DNA of 64,000 nt, taken from Fibrisoma limi BUZ 3 (GTDB lineage: Bacteria; Bacteroidota; Bacteroidia; Cytophagales; Spirosomataceae). The notes beneath the pieces are model-generated. The model made no database searches. It worked only from the letters and a program-made list of their open reading frames with translations, and had not been told where the DNA came from. Within the stretch, counting starts at the first letter, position 1; each line of letters opens with the position of its first letter. The position numbers were made by a program, and so were the translations under genes. The stretch is taken from NCBI RefSeq assembly GCF_000296815.2, contig NZ_CAIT01000007.1, positions 1-64,000 of the forward strand, in the 5' to 3' direction. This document shows positions 17,533 to 25,532 of the stretch, piece after piece.

Positions 17533-17537
17533 AGGAA

Positions 17538-18791
17538 TCAGCTTAATCGAACATCAAACAACTCCCTCGACCGGGCGTACACGAAGGCGACAACTACCAG
17601 GGTGACAATGCCCCCCAGCATGACGGATGGTACGGCCCCCAGCAGACTAGCCGCCAGACCAGACTCAAAAGCACCGATTTCATTAGACGAGCTGACAAAG
17701 ATACCATTCACGGCCGCCACACGCCCACGCATGTGATCGGGCGGGAAGATTTGCAGGATTGTCTGCCGGATAATCACGCTGACACTGTCGAAAGCGCCGG
17801 TGAGGGCCAGCATGATCAGGGACAGGTAAAAATTGGTAGAAACGGCAAAAATTAGCGTTGCAGCGCCGAAGCCTGCTACGGCCAGCAGCATGTTCCGCCA
17901 GGCATTATACGTGGGTGGATATTTGGCCATGAGCAGCATCGTCACGACGGCTCCCACCGACGGAGCTGCCCGCAGAAAGCCCAGCCCCTCGGCCCCTACC
18001 TTCAGAATATCTTCGGCAAACACGGGCAGGATGGCCACTACGCCACCAAACAGCACCGAAAACAGATCGAGCGATATAGCGTAGAGCACGATGCGGGTTT
18101 TGAACACAAACTGAAACCCTTCTTTCAGGCTCTCGCGAAAACCCAGTACGGGTGCATCGCTAACTGGTACCGGCCGGCGTTTAATGAGCGTAATTAACAG
18201 GAAACATACCACGAGCAAGCCGATGATAACGATCAGGGTGTTATCGAAACCCACCCAGTTGTACAGAAATCCGGCTACGCCTGGTCCGGCAATAGCCCCG
18301 GCCTGCCAGAACGAACTGCTCCAGGTAGCGGAATTGGGATACAGCGGTCGGGGCACCAGAAACGGCTTCAGCGATGAACTGGCAGGCGAGTAAAAGCCCT
18401 TGGCCGTTCCGATCAGCATCAACACGCCATAAATCACTGCCAGTTGCGCCGTCTGCGTAAGCTGCCTGACCAGCGAAGGCTGAAACGCCAGATACAGGAT
18501 AACAGACCCCAGAATAATAACCAGCAGACTGTACTGTAATAACCGCTTTTTATCGTACCGGTCGGCCAGATGCCCGCCAAACAGCGACAGCGCAATAAAC
18601 GGAATCGCTTCGGCCAGCCCGACCAGTCCCAGCGCCAGTGGATCATGGGTCATCTTGTATAATTCATACCCCAAAATAACCTCCTGAATCAGCAACGTAG
18701 CCGTTATCAGGAAGCTGTTCATGATAAAATAGCGAAACTCAGGAATACGCAGAGACGCGTAGGGATCGTTGGGAAGCGGAACGGTTGTCAT
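17538..18791 (-). CDS. MFS transporter, EntS-like
   Basis: A 417-aa, 12-helix major facilitator protein of the MFS_3 (enterobactin exporter EntS-like) type. It has the loop 2-3 motif GGHLADRYDKKRLL (about residues 75-88), a typical A motif with G-x-x-x-D-R-x-x-R/K. The C-terminal half includes RGRVAAVNGIFVSSSNEIGAFESG, the conserved loop of this subfamily. It probably exports a small molecule. Being the first gene of a tight three-gene run with an oxidoreductase and glycosyltransferase could mean its cargo is linked to them, but this is only inference. It is divergent from the TrpF homologue. Confidence 0.85.
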   Translation of the reverse strand: MTTVPLPNDPYASLRIPEFRYFIMNSFLITATLLIQEVILGYELYKMTHDPLALGLVGLAEAIPFIALSLFGGHLADRYDKKRLLQYSLLVIILGSVILYLAFQPSLVRQLTQTAQLAVIYGVLMLIGTAKGFYSPASSSLKPFLVPRPLYPNSATWSSSFWQAGAIAGPGVAGFLYNWVGFDNTLIVIIGLLVVCFLLITLIKRRPVPVSDAPVLGFRESLKEGFQFVFKTRIVLYAISLDLFSVLFGGVVAILPVFAEDILKVGAEGLGFLRAAPSVGAVVTMLLMAKYPPTYNAWRNMLLAVAGFGAATLIFAVSTNFYLSLIMLALTGAFDSVSVIIRQTILQIFPPDHMRGRVAAVNGIFVSSSNEIGAFESGLAASLLGAVPSVMLGGIVTLVVVAFVYARSRELFDVRLS

Positions 18792-18910
18792 TAAGTTGAA
18801 TCACCAAGTCAACGTTGGTTACGTTGATTAACCGATTAATCCTGAATTTTGTGCCGGAGTACTCAATAATCTGAGAAAGCAGTCGATGTCGCCCCGGCGA
18901 CGTATGCCCT

Positions 18911-19555
18911 ATGAAACTAAAAATCTGCTGCATCAGCAGCACCGATGAAGCCCGAACCGCCGTAACGTTCGGAGCCGATGCCCTCGGGCTGGTGGGAGCC
19001 ATGCCCAGCGGCCCCGGCGTTATCGCTGATGACCTGGCGCAGGCCATCGTCCGCGTTACGCCCCCGCCGGTCGCCACGTTCATGCTCACCAGCGAAATCA
19101 CCGTCGACGGTATACTCGCGCACCATCGCCGGGTCGGTGCCAATACCATCCAACTGGTCGATGCGGTACCGGCTGGTACATACACGCAGCTTCGGGCGGC
19201 ACTTCCTTCGGTCAAACTGGTTCAGGTCATCCACGTACTGGACGATGTCAGCGTTGAGGAAGCCCTCCGGGCTGTCGACGAAGGAGTCGACGCCCTCCTG
19301 CTCGACTCGGGCAACCCGAATCTAACCGTAAAGGAATTAGGCGGCACCGGCCGGGTTCATAACTGGCAGGTTAGCCGGAAGATCGTTCAGCAGTCGTCGG
19401 TGCCGGTTTTCCTGGCGGGTGGCCTGCGGCTTCATAATGTACGGGAAGCCATCGATACGGTGCAGCCATTCGGGCTGGACATTTGCAGTGGTGTCCGCAC
19501 CGACGGCCATCTGGACCCCGCCAAGCTGGAAGCCTTCGTAGCCGCTGTGCGCTAG
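18911..19555 (+). CDS. TrpF-like (phosphoribosylanthranilate isomerase) homologue
   Basis: A 214-aa (beta/alpha)8-barrel protein of the TrpF family, the Amadori isomerase of tryptophan synthesis. The catalytic Cys is kept in KICC (C6), and LLLDSG holds the general-acid Asp. The last strand ICSGVRTDGHLDPAKL matches the phosphate-binding end. However, the usual KICG is KICC, and the first loop reads LGLVGAMPSGPGVI, not GFVF-x-SPR-x-I, so the Arg that normally contacts the anthranilate part is missing. No other trp gene is near. It may be a diverged TrpF or a paralogue with another sugar-amine substrate. Confidence 0.72.
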   Translation: MKLKICCISSTDEARTAVTFGADALGLVGAMPSGPGVIADDLAQAIVRVTPPPVATFMLTSEITVDGILAHHRRVGANTIQLVDAVPAGTYTQLRAALPSVKLVQVIHVLDDVSVEEALRAVDEGVDALLLDSGNPNLTVKELGGTGRVHNWQVSRKIVQQSSVPVFLAGGLRLHNVREAIDTVQPFGLDICSGVRTDGHLDPAKLEAFVAAVR

Positions 19556-19575
19556 GCCGACACGAGTCAACAAAA

Positions 19576-19606
19576 AAGCCGCGCCGGGAAGATCCTGGCG
19601 CGGCTT
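19576..19606. terminator. Two-way intrinsic terminator
   Basis: Ten-bp arms (AAGCCGCGCC at 19576-19585 and complement at 19597-19606) are preceded by an A run. It sits between the convergent trpF-like and hsp20 genes. Confidence 0.85.
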
Positions 19607-19646
19607 CGGTTATCTATCGGTGAGCCTTTGCGAAATCATGCGGCCC

Positions 19647-20093
19647 TTAGGCAATCGCGATTTCTTTCACCGTTTTTTCGTCTTTGACTTCTACTTTGGG
19701 CAGATCTATTTTCAGGATGCCGTCTGTATAAGCGGCCTGGATTTGATCGGCGTTCACGTTTTTCGGCAGGCGGAAGCTGCGCTCAAACGCCGTGTAGCCA
19801 AACTCTTTACGGGTGAATTTCTCGGTAGTTTCATCCGTCTGCTCTTCGTGTTTGTACGCGATGGTCAGGCGGTTATTCTCTACGTTAACTTTCACATCCT
19901 CTTTCTTCAAGCCAGGAGCGGCCAGTTCAAGGTGGAAAGCGGTTTCATCTTCTTTTACGTTCACAGCCGGAACATTCGAATTCACATTCTGGTAACGGGC
20001 AATGACCGGACGGCCAAAGAACCGGTTAAAATCGCGGGCAAAAGCCTGGTCAAACAAGGTTGGGAAGTTGTTATAACGAACTAAAGTTGCCAT
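19647..20093 (-). CDS. Hsp20/alpha-crystallin small heat-shock protein
   Basis: A 148-aa small heat-shock protein, an ATP-independent holdase that keeps unfolding proteins from aggregating. The alpha-crystallin domain spans about residues 40-140: VPAVNVKEDETAFHLELAAPG, LKKEDVKVNVENNRLTI, the conserved FERSFRLPKNVNADQIQA and AAYTDGILKIDLPK. A C-terminal I-x-I-like tail (KEIAIA) is present. The ATG at 20093 (MATLVRYNN) is chosen over 20129 because the short members start MTLVRYNNxP. Repeated TGACATTTTG-type motifs upstream suggest stress control. Confidence 0.93.
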   Translation of the reverse strand: MATLVRYNNFPTLFDQAFARDFNRFFGRPVIARYQNVNSNVPAVNVKEDETAFHLELAAPGLKKEDVKVNVENNRLTIAYKHEEQTDETTEKFTRKEFGYTAFERSFRLPKNVNADQIQAAYTDGILKIDLPKVEVKDEKTVKEIAIA

Positions 20094-20179
20094 TGTCGTA
20101 GTGTTAATTGGTTGTTTATCATCAAACACACTCAGTTATTGGCAAACAGTGTACCACCCCTAGAAATTGAATTTTTAAC

Positions 20180-20262
20180 AGACATTTTGTCTTGTTTTGA
20201 GCAAATTTACAGCCAATTGCTGACATTTTGACATCTTAGCACTTCTAATGTCTGTCAAAAAC
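20180..20262. promoter_or_regulatory. Candidate operator cluster upstream of hsp20
   Basis: Three related elements: AGACATTTTGTCT (20180-20192, a perfect 5+3+5 palindrome), TGACATTTTGACA (20221-20233) and a near-inverted ATGTCTGTCA (20248-20257). All lie in the 310-base gap between the divergent hsp20 and TPR genes. The rest of that gap shows only the TPR promoter box. Confidence 0.5.
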
Positions 20263-20352
20263 GCTACGTATGTTACTCCTAATACGCTCTGAATGAGGGC
20301 ATCACGAAGAAACTTAACGCGTGTGGCCTTTTTTTCATCATATATAAACCCC

Positions 20353-20360
20353 TACTTTTG
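20353..20360 (+). promoter_or_regulatory. -7 box of the TPR gene
   Basis: TACTTTTG matches TANNTTTG, 43 bases before the TPR start codon. Confidence 0.5.
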
Positions 20361-20403
20361 TCCCGCTAAATAAAATCACCTACCATTTCTACATTTTTAT
20401 CGT

Positions 20404-21741
20404 ATGACGCGACGTTTCCTGCCGCTGGCTCTGCTATGCATCTGGGCTGGTTTATCGACGGCCACGGCTCAGCAATCAGCCGCCGACTTCTTCGAAAACG
20501 GGATAACCCGCAGCAAAACCGGCGATTTCACGGGCGCTCTTCAGGCTTTCAGCATGGCCATCACGATGAATCCGGAAAACGCAGCCAGCTATTACAACCG
20601 GGGGTTGGCCAAAGCCAACCTTAAAGATCATCGTGGGGCCATTCTGGACTACGACCGGGCCATTGAACTCAATGCCAAGGATGCGCTGGCGTACCTCAGC
20701 CGGGGCGTCAGCAAAAGCAAACAGGATGATCACCGGGGGGCGCTGCTCGATTTCAGCCGGGCTATTGAACTTAACCCCGACGATCCACAGACTTACTACA
20801 GCCGGGGGGTTAGTCGCAGCCGACTTGAACAGCACCGGGGTGCACTCGCCGACTTCTCCAAAACCATCGAACTGGAACCCAATAATGCCCTTGCGCTCTA
20901 TGCTCGCGGCATCACGAAACAAAAGCTGGAGGACTACGCCGGAAGCCTGGCCGATTTCAGCAAGGTGCTGGAGATGAATCCCCGGCGCGCACAGGCCTTT
21001 GCTGGTCGTGGCGTATCAAAACTGGAGCTGAAAGATTACACCGGTGCGATCGCCGATCTGAACTCAGCCATCGAACTGGGCCCCGAAGATGCCGAATCGT
21101 ATTACTACCGGGGTTTTGCAAAGGCCAAACTGGACGATTACAAAGGGGCGCTGGCCGACTATAACCGGACGCTGACCCTCAACGGCGATAACTTCCGGGC
21201 GTACTACGGTCGGGGTTTCTGCCGTAGCAAACTGGGCGACCAGAAGGGGGCCATTCAGGATTTCAACACGGCCATCGAAGCCAACAACTCCAATACCGAC
21301 GCCAAAGTCTACTACAACGGAAAGATTACGCGGGCAATCCTCGATAACCTCCGGAACCTCGTGCAGGAACGTAACAAAATCAACGACCTGTCCGACGAGC
21401 GGGCCGAAGCCTACTACAGCCGGGCCGTCAGCAAGAATAAACAGGGCGACGCCAAAGCCGCTATCGTCGACCTCAACAAGGCGATTGAACTCAGTCCGAC
21501 CTACGCCGAAGCGTACTTCACGCTGGGTATGATCAAATCAGCGCAGGGCGACCAGAAAGGAGCCGTAATGGATTTAAACAGCGCCATCAAACTGAATCCG
21601 CGCTACGCCGAGGTGTACTACGTTCGGGGTATCATTAAACACGCCCTCGGCGACGAAAACGGCGGCTGCCTCGACCTTTCGAAAGCCGGCGAACTGGGCT
21701 ACACGCCGAGCTACAAGGTGATCAGCGATTATTGTAATTAG
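20404..21741 (+). CDS. Exported tetratricopeptide-repeat protein
   Basis: The 445-aa product has a signal peptide (MTRRFLPLALLCIWAGLSTATAQ) followed by about eleven TPR units of 34 residues covering the whole chain. They are strikingly regular, for example YYNRGLAKANLKDHRGAI then LDYDRAIELNAKD. One spacer of about 35 residues (near ITRAILDNLRNLVQERNKIND) separates the last three repeats from the first eight. TPR arrays bind other proteins; the partner is not shown by the sequence. It ends Cys-rich (GGCLDLSKAGELGYTPSYKVISDYC), a common ending of Bacteroidota TPR proteins. No operon partner is seen. Confidence 0.88.
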   Translation: MTRRFLPLALLCIWAGLSTATAQQSAADFFENGITRSKTGDFTGALQAFSMAITMNPENAASYYNRGLAKANLKDHRGAILDYDRAIELNAKDALAYLSRGVSKSKQDDHRGALLDFSRAIELNPDDPQTYYSRGVSRSRLEQHRGALADFSKTIELEPNNALALYARGITKQKLEDYAGSLADFSKVLEMNPRRAQAFAGRGVSKLELKDYTGAIADLNSAIELGPEDAESYYYRGFAKAKLDDYKGALADYNRTLTLNGDNFRAYYGRGFCRSKLGDQKGAIQDFNTAIEANNSNTDAKVYYNGKITRAILDNLRNLVQERNKINDLSDERAEAYYSRAVSKNKQGDAKAAIVDLNKAIELSPTYAEAYFTLGMIKSAQGDQKGAVMDLNSAIKLNPRYAEVYYVRGIIKHALGDENGGCLDLSKAGELGYTPSYKVISDYCN

Positions 21742-21807
21742 AAGGAGAAAAGGAGGAAGGGGAGGAAAGGAGAAGGGGGGCTAGTCTGGTCTCCCTTTTT
21801 CTTTTTT
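21742..21807. repeat. Polypurine/polypyrimidine element
   Basis: An A/G tract of about 39 bases directly follows the TPR stop codon. After ten mixed bases comes a C/T tract ending in T runs (21790-21807). It is the third member of the family seen at 66-176 and 10467-10562, with a shorter right arm. The T-rich end could make it a real terminator. Confidence 0.65.
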
Positions 21808-21837
21808 CAGGCTGGTTGAATTTTTAGACCGTTTGAG

Positions 21838-21933
21838 TGACACCCCCAACCCCCTGAAGGGGGCTTAGCGCTGCTATCATCAGGCACCTTGGCCGAGCGG
21901 AGCTAAGCCCCCTTCAGGGGGTTGGGGGTGTCA
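21838..21933. repeat. Perfect inverted repeat, 31-bp arms
   Basis: Arms at 21838-21868 and 21903-21933 are perfect complements around a 34-base loop; each holds CCCCCTGAAGGGGG, itself a small palindrome. It lies between convergent genes. The rest of the gap to 22093 has no feature I can support. Confidence 0.93.
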
Positions 21934-22093
21934 TACAAACACCAGTACTAGTTACACAGACTCATTTTCGACAGGGGCCTTTGGTGTTCAGAAAGCATAA
22001 TCAGCAGGTGCCAGAATGAGGTCGACACCTACCGGGGTCTGGACAGAATTATGCCGTACGGTTAGATTCCAGACCTGACTAGCCAGCTTCTGA

Positions 22094-23617
22094 CTAACGC
22101 ACCAGCACGACGCGGCTCTGTTTTTGTCTGGTTACGGTTGCCCCGCCGGGTTGTCGCAGCGCGTAATCAACATTCCAGGTGTAGATGGCCGTCGGGCAGC
22201 GTTCTCCTTTGTAGGTTCCATCCCACACGAACGGCGGGCTGGTGGTCTGAAAGATGATTTCGCCCCAGCGGTTATACACCGACAGCGCCCGGAACGTAAT
22301 GTCACCACAGGCAAAGGGTTCAAGCACATCGTTCAGCCCATCGGCATTGGGCGAGAACGCATCGGGAGCCGATACGGTACACTCACAGCCGCTGTAATCG
22401 ACCGTCACGGAATCGGTAATCGTCGCGCAGTCGTTCGTCACCGACGCCCGAAACACATCCGATGAAGTTACGGTCCGCGCTACCTCCCCAAACCCGTCCA
22501 GCCACCGGAACGTACCCTGGGCGAACGACGGCGTGATGGTGTACACCTCCGTCCCGCACAGTTGTTTGTCGGCCCCCAGATCCAGCCGGGGCGGCAGGAC
22601 GTAGCGCACCCGGATGGTATCGCTGGTGGTGCAGGTGGCATCAGACACCCGGACGGTATAGGTTCCGGACTGACGTACCTGGAACGAGTTCTGCTGCGTA
22701 CCATCCTGCCAGCGGTACTGCCCCGATTCCGGAACGCGCAGCGTCATTGTCTGGCCTTCGCATAGCGTTGTGTCAGGTCCCAGGCTAAAATCGAGTTTAT
22801 AGTTGACTGTGACGGTATCACGCAGCACCTTGCAGGGCGTCGTCACGACCACCCAGTATTTGCCCGGTCTGGTTACCTGCAGGGTGGGCGACGTACCACC
22901 CGTACTCCACCGGTAGGTTGTTGCACCGGGTGTTTTGGCGTTGAGCAGGTACGTACTGTTCCGGCCACACAGCGTCGTATCCTTCCCTAAATCAAGCCGG
23001 ATGGGTTGCAACGATACGTCGTCGATGAACAGGTAATAATATCCGAGCGATACAGGCAGCGTTGTAAAATTGCCGATGGTCACGTATTTCTCTCCACCTT
23101 TGGCAATGAAGCAATCGCCCATTCGTTCCCATTGGAACCGTCGGGTGAGTCGCTGCGGCAGGTTGTCGATCACCCTCGCCTGCCCCGACGTTACGAACAG
23201 GTCCTTCTCAGGCGACGAAAGGGGCTGACTGGTGAAATAAGCCCCGAAAGAACCTACGGGATACCGGTTCGGCGTACCCGACGCAACGTAGAGGTCGAAC
23301 TGATAGGCTTCACCGGCTTCGAGCGGCTGTTTGAGTGGCGTGGCCAGGTATTCGGCCCAGCCTAAGTCCATGAATAAGCGCCCCAATCCCTGCCCGCCGT
23401 GGGGCGGCAGTTCAATCTGATCCGTTGGAAAACAATAGTGGTAAAAATCGGGAGTCGCCCGGTTGGGGTTGTACCAGGGTACGGCTTCAAAAAGGAGGTT
23501 ATCCTGCCGGGGACAGTTCTGAAACGTTTCGAATCCACCATTCGGAATCAGTTCCTGCGCAGCTACCACAGCCGGCAGCAAGACCAGAATCATCATCCAA
23601 ACCAACGTCCGGCTCAT
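22094..23617 (-). CDS. Secreted protein with gliding-motility-type C-terminal domain
   Basis: A 507-aa secreted protein. The signal peptide is MSRTLVWMMILVLLPAVVAA. Residues about 25-205 form a carbohydrate-binding-like region seen in related proteins (ELIPNGGFETFQNCP and YLFIDDVSLQPI). Then come three PKD/Ig-like repeats, each opening LxLGxDxxLC (near residues 211, 283, 345). The C-terminal 90 residues (APDAFSPNADGLNDVLEPF, YNRWGEIIFQT, WDGTYKGERCPTAIYTW) are the CHU_C/gliding-motility-associated domain, a type IX secretion signal in Bacteroidota. It is likely to end up on the cell surface. Ligand unknown. Confidence 0.9.
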   Translation of the reverse strand: MSRTLVWMMILVLLPAVVAAQELIPNGGFETFQNCPRQDNLLFEAVPWYNPNRATPDFYHYCFPTDQIELPPHGGQGLGRLFMDLGWAEYLATPLKQPLEAGEAYQFDLYVASGTPNRYPVGSFGAYFTSQPLSSPEKDLFVTSGQARVIDNLPQRLTRRFQWERMGDCFIAKGGEKYVTIGNFTTLPVSLGYYYLFIDDVSLQPIRLDLGKDTTLCGRNSTYLLNAKTPGATTYRWSTGGTSPTLQVTRPGKYWVVVTTPCKVLRDTVTVNYKLDFSLGPDTTLCEGQTMTLRVPESGQYRWQDGTQQNSFQVRQSGTYTVRVSDATCTTSDTIRVRYVLPPRLDLGADKQLCGTEVYTITPSFAQGTFRWLDGFGEVARTVTSSDVFRASVTNDCATITDSVTVDYSGCECTVSAPDAFSPNADGLNDVLEPFACGDITFRALSVYNRWGEIIFQTTSPPFVWDGTYKGERCPTAIYTWNVDYALRQPGGATVTRQKQSRVVLVR

Positions 23618-23838
23618 TTGAAAACAGCAGCTTACAAAGCTATCAACGTAGACTTTTTTTAATAAATACTTGTAAACTTACTAGCTCTTGGCCGATTTTA
23701 AAATAGCTTGCCCCAGAAAGATTAGCCAGCTTCAACGCTGACTTACTTGCCGTTACCCAATGCCCATTCAACCGGGCCGAACGTTGATACGTAATGAGCA
23801 GTTTTCGACTGGTTCTGCGTCAGCATCGATCCGTTACG

Positions 23839-24201
23839 TTACGGCGTTGCCAGTCGGTTGACGGCTTCGGCCAACGAACCTACAAAGTTGATATGCCCTG
23901 CCTTGTTGCTTTCGAACATGAAGTCGTTGAAACTTTTGGATGAATACGGGGAGAAATCGCCGACGATTGCCAGACGAACCCGGTAGTTTGAAAACTTCTG
24001 AAGAATTTCGCCGGCCATTCCCGACCGTAAGTTGAAAAAATCGGGCGTGATATTCAGTTGATGCAGAATAACCCGGTCAAAACCCTGGTAGTACACAGTA
24101 CCGAGCAGGTCCAGGCCATCTTCCGCCGTTTTGATGACGATACCTGTCGCAACGATCTCGGCGAGTTGTAGGCCGTTTACGTGGTGTGTCTTTATCTCCA
24201 T
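23839..24201 (-). CDS. DUF4180 protein
   Basis: A 120-aa protein that matches the DUF4180 family from end to end: IVIKTAEDGLDLLGTVYYQGFD, VILHQLNITPDFFNLRSGMAGEIL-QKF and YRVRLAIVGDFSPYSSKSFNDFM. Function is unknown; the fold appears alpha/beta and cytoplasmic. Its start codon overlaps the stop of the upstream unknown gene by one base, so the two are co-translated. They form the left end of the accessory island. The preceding gap (23618-23838) has no feature except an ACCCAATGCC at about 23756 that recalls the island hairpins. Confidence 0.82.
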   Translation of the reverse strand: MEIKTHHVNGLQLAEIVATGIVIKTAEDGLDLLGTVYYQGFDRVILHQLNITPDFFNLRSGMAGEILQKFSNYRVRLAIVGDFSPYSSKSFNDFMFESNKAGHINFVGSLAEAVNRLATP

Positions 24202-24836
24202 TACCCTGGTTTGACAAGATTGATTCTGGCATCAAACATAGTAATCGTCGCCGACAATTTCTCCAGCAGCAAAGCGGTATCTATCTCCAAAGGAGGGCGA
24301 CGCCATCGTACGGTTTGACCTTTGCTTTTGGTAGTATACCGCGGCCAGAAGTCATAGTTATAGTAGTAATCTGAGGCTTGTTTCAGTAGTGGATCGTCGT
24401 GGTACGGTAGCAGGTAGCTGTTTTGCCCGTCCTGGTAAGCAAAATCGCCAAACATATTGCGCCAGAGAACCAGGCGTTCAAGCGTCGATAGGTCTACTTT
24501 TTTATTCGCAATCGAATCGACCAACGCCTTCGTGTCATGACTGATATCAACAGACGGCTCAAGCCCCTCTATCCTGGCCAGCCAGGCAATAAATTGCTCG
24601 GGCAGCGTCAACTGAACCTGCGCCTTGAGGGTGCTTATCAACTCAGGGATTGATTCCGTTGCGATTATATTGCCTGCCTGATCGGTTAACAGACGATCGG
24701 TACTGTCCTCATCCGTATCCGTGTACCAGATCAGAAACAGGGGATTCGGCCAACGGGGCGATGTATAGCTGATGACAAAAATCAAATACTCCTGACTCAG
24801 AGCCTCGAATAACTTGGTGTTGTGGGATTGGCTCAT
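24201..24836 (-). CDS. Hypothetical protein, co-translated with DUF4180
   Basis: I do not recognise this 211-aa protein. It opens MSQSHNTKLFEALSQEYLIFV, has many aromatic residues (YYYNYDFWPRY near residue 157) and no signal peptide or membrane segment, so it should be soluble and cytoplasmic. The one-base overlap with the DUF4180 gene makes a two-gene unit, which could be a pair that works together, for example an effector with a partner. Nothing in the sequence shows which. The region upstream carries the first attC-like hairpin. Confidence 0.65.
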   Translation of the reverse strand: MSQSHNTKLFEALSQEYLIFVISYTSPRWPNPLFLIWYTDTDEDSTDRLLTDQAGNIIATESIPELISTLKAQVQLTLPEQFIAWLARIEGLEPSVDISHDTKALVDSIANKKVDLSTLERLVLWRNMFGDFAYQDGQNSYLLPYHDDPLLKQASDYYYNYDFWPRYTTKSKGQTVRWRRPPLEIDTALLLEKLSATITMFDARINLVKPG

Positions 24837-24924
24837 TGAGTGTAAGATACAAGTTCAGCCAGTTTATTTTATCCAAAAGCTGTCTTATTGCCAAGATATT
24901 ATCCGGAAGCAACGGCTGTGAGGC

Positions 24925-25017
24925 TATCCACCCAATGCCAACGGGGGTTGATGTTGATGACACAAGATAGAAGAAACGAACGTACTTGGACCTTTATAAG
25001 CCCGTTTGGATGGGATA
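24925..25017. repeat. attC-like hairpin element, copy 1
   Basis: The left arm TATCCACCCAA (24925-24935) pairs with TTGGATGGGATA (25006-25017), allowing one bulge. It shares with the other two copies the order CCACCCAA..., CCTTTA, GTT(T)GG. A perfect eight-bp hairpin, AGCTTGTC/GACAAGCT, follows at 25043-25062. It lies in the 696-base gene-free gap 24837-25532, together with copy 2; I see no gene in that gap. Confidence 0.5.
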
Positions 25018-25330
25018 AGGTACATCGTGTACCCGGTTGCAGCTTGTCATGCGACAAGCTACCCCTACTGAACCTAACAGGCAATAAACAAGTCACTGTT
25101 TAGGAGTGGATTTTCTCTTCCTCATCCTGTTGATGAATAAAGTAGCCCAAATTGCCACCACTATTATTAAAAAGATTTCTTGTGACATCGTATTTGGTTA
25201 AAGCGCTAGTAGATTACTCTGTCTAAGCGTTTGGTCTGTTGCGCATGTTTGCCAACAGGCCTACTTACTCGGATGTTTGGGGTGTTAACCGGAAGCCTAA
25301 CTTGCGAGCCTAAGCGTTTACCTGTCAGTC

Positions 25331-25512
25331 AAGTGCCTCCTGTCGCCCGGATGCTGGCACTCACACTTTAGCTGTTTATCCACCCAACACCCCTGAATGT
25401 TGATGGACGAGAACGCTATATACCTGAACGCAAATCACTCCCAACCTTTACACACTCAGTCAGTTGGTCTACTAACTTTCCTTCGGGACGTGCTTCCTGT
25501 CGACGGGAAGCT
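25331..25512. repeat. attC-like hairpin element, copy 2, with satellite hairpins
   Basis: The main part has ACCCAAC (25382-25388) and GTTGGTC (25463-25469) as ends, with CTGA/TCAG inside. It is flanked by short hairpins built on the motif CCTGTCGNCNGGANGCT: one at 25331-25360 with arms AGTGCC/GGCACT, and one at 25491-25512 with arms GCTTCC/GGAAGC. The 19-mer at 25338-25356 recurs exactly at 26472-26490 on the other side of the FGE gene. So the FGE gene is framed by direct repeats. Confidence 0.55.
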
Positions 25513-25532
25513 ACCCCACACAGACTCTTTTC

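Noticed and set aside
17612-17628. 17-base match between the MFS gene and the hairpin at 15105-15145
   Set aside because: It lies in a normal, conserved-looking part of the MFS frame and only half of the hairpin is shared; chance cannot be excluded.
21838-21933. CRISPR repeats or other arrays among the many inverted repeats
   Set aside because: No regularly spaced direct repeats with unique spacers are present anywhere in the window, and no cas genes.
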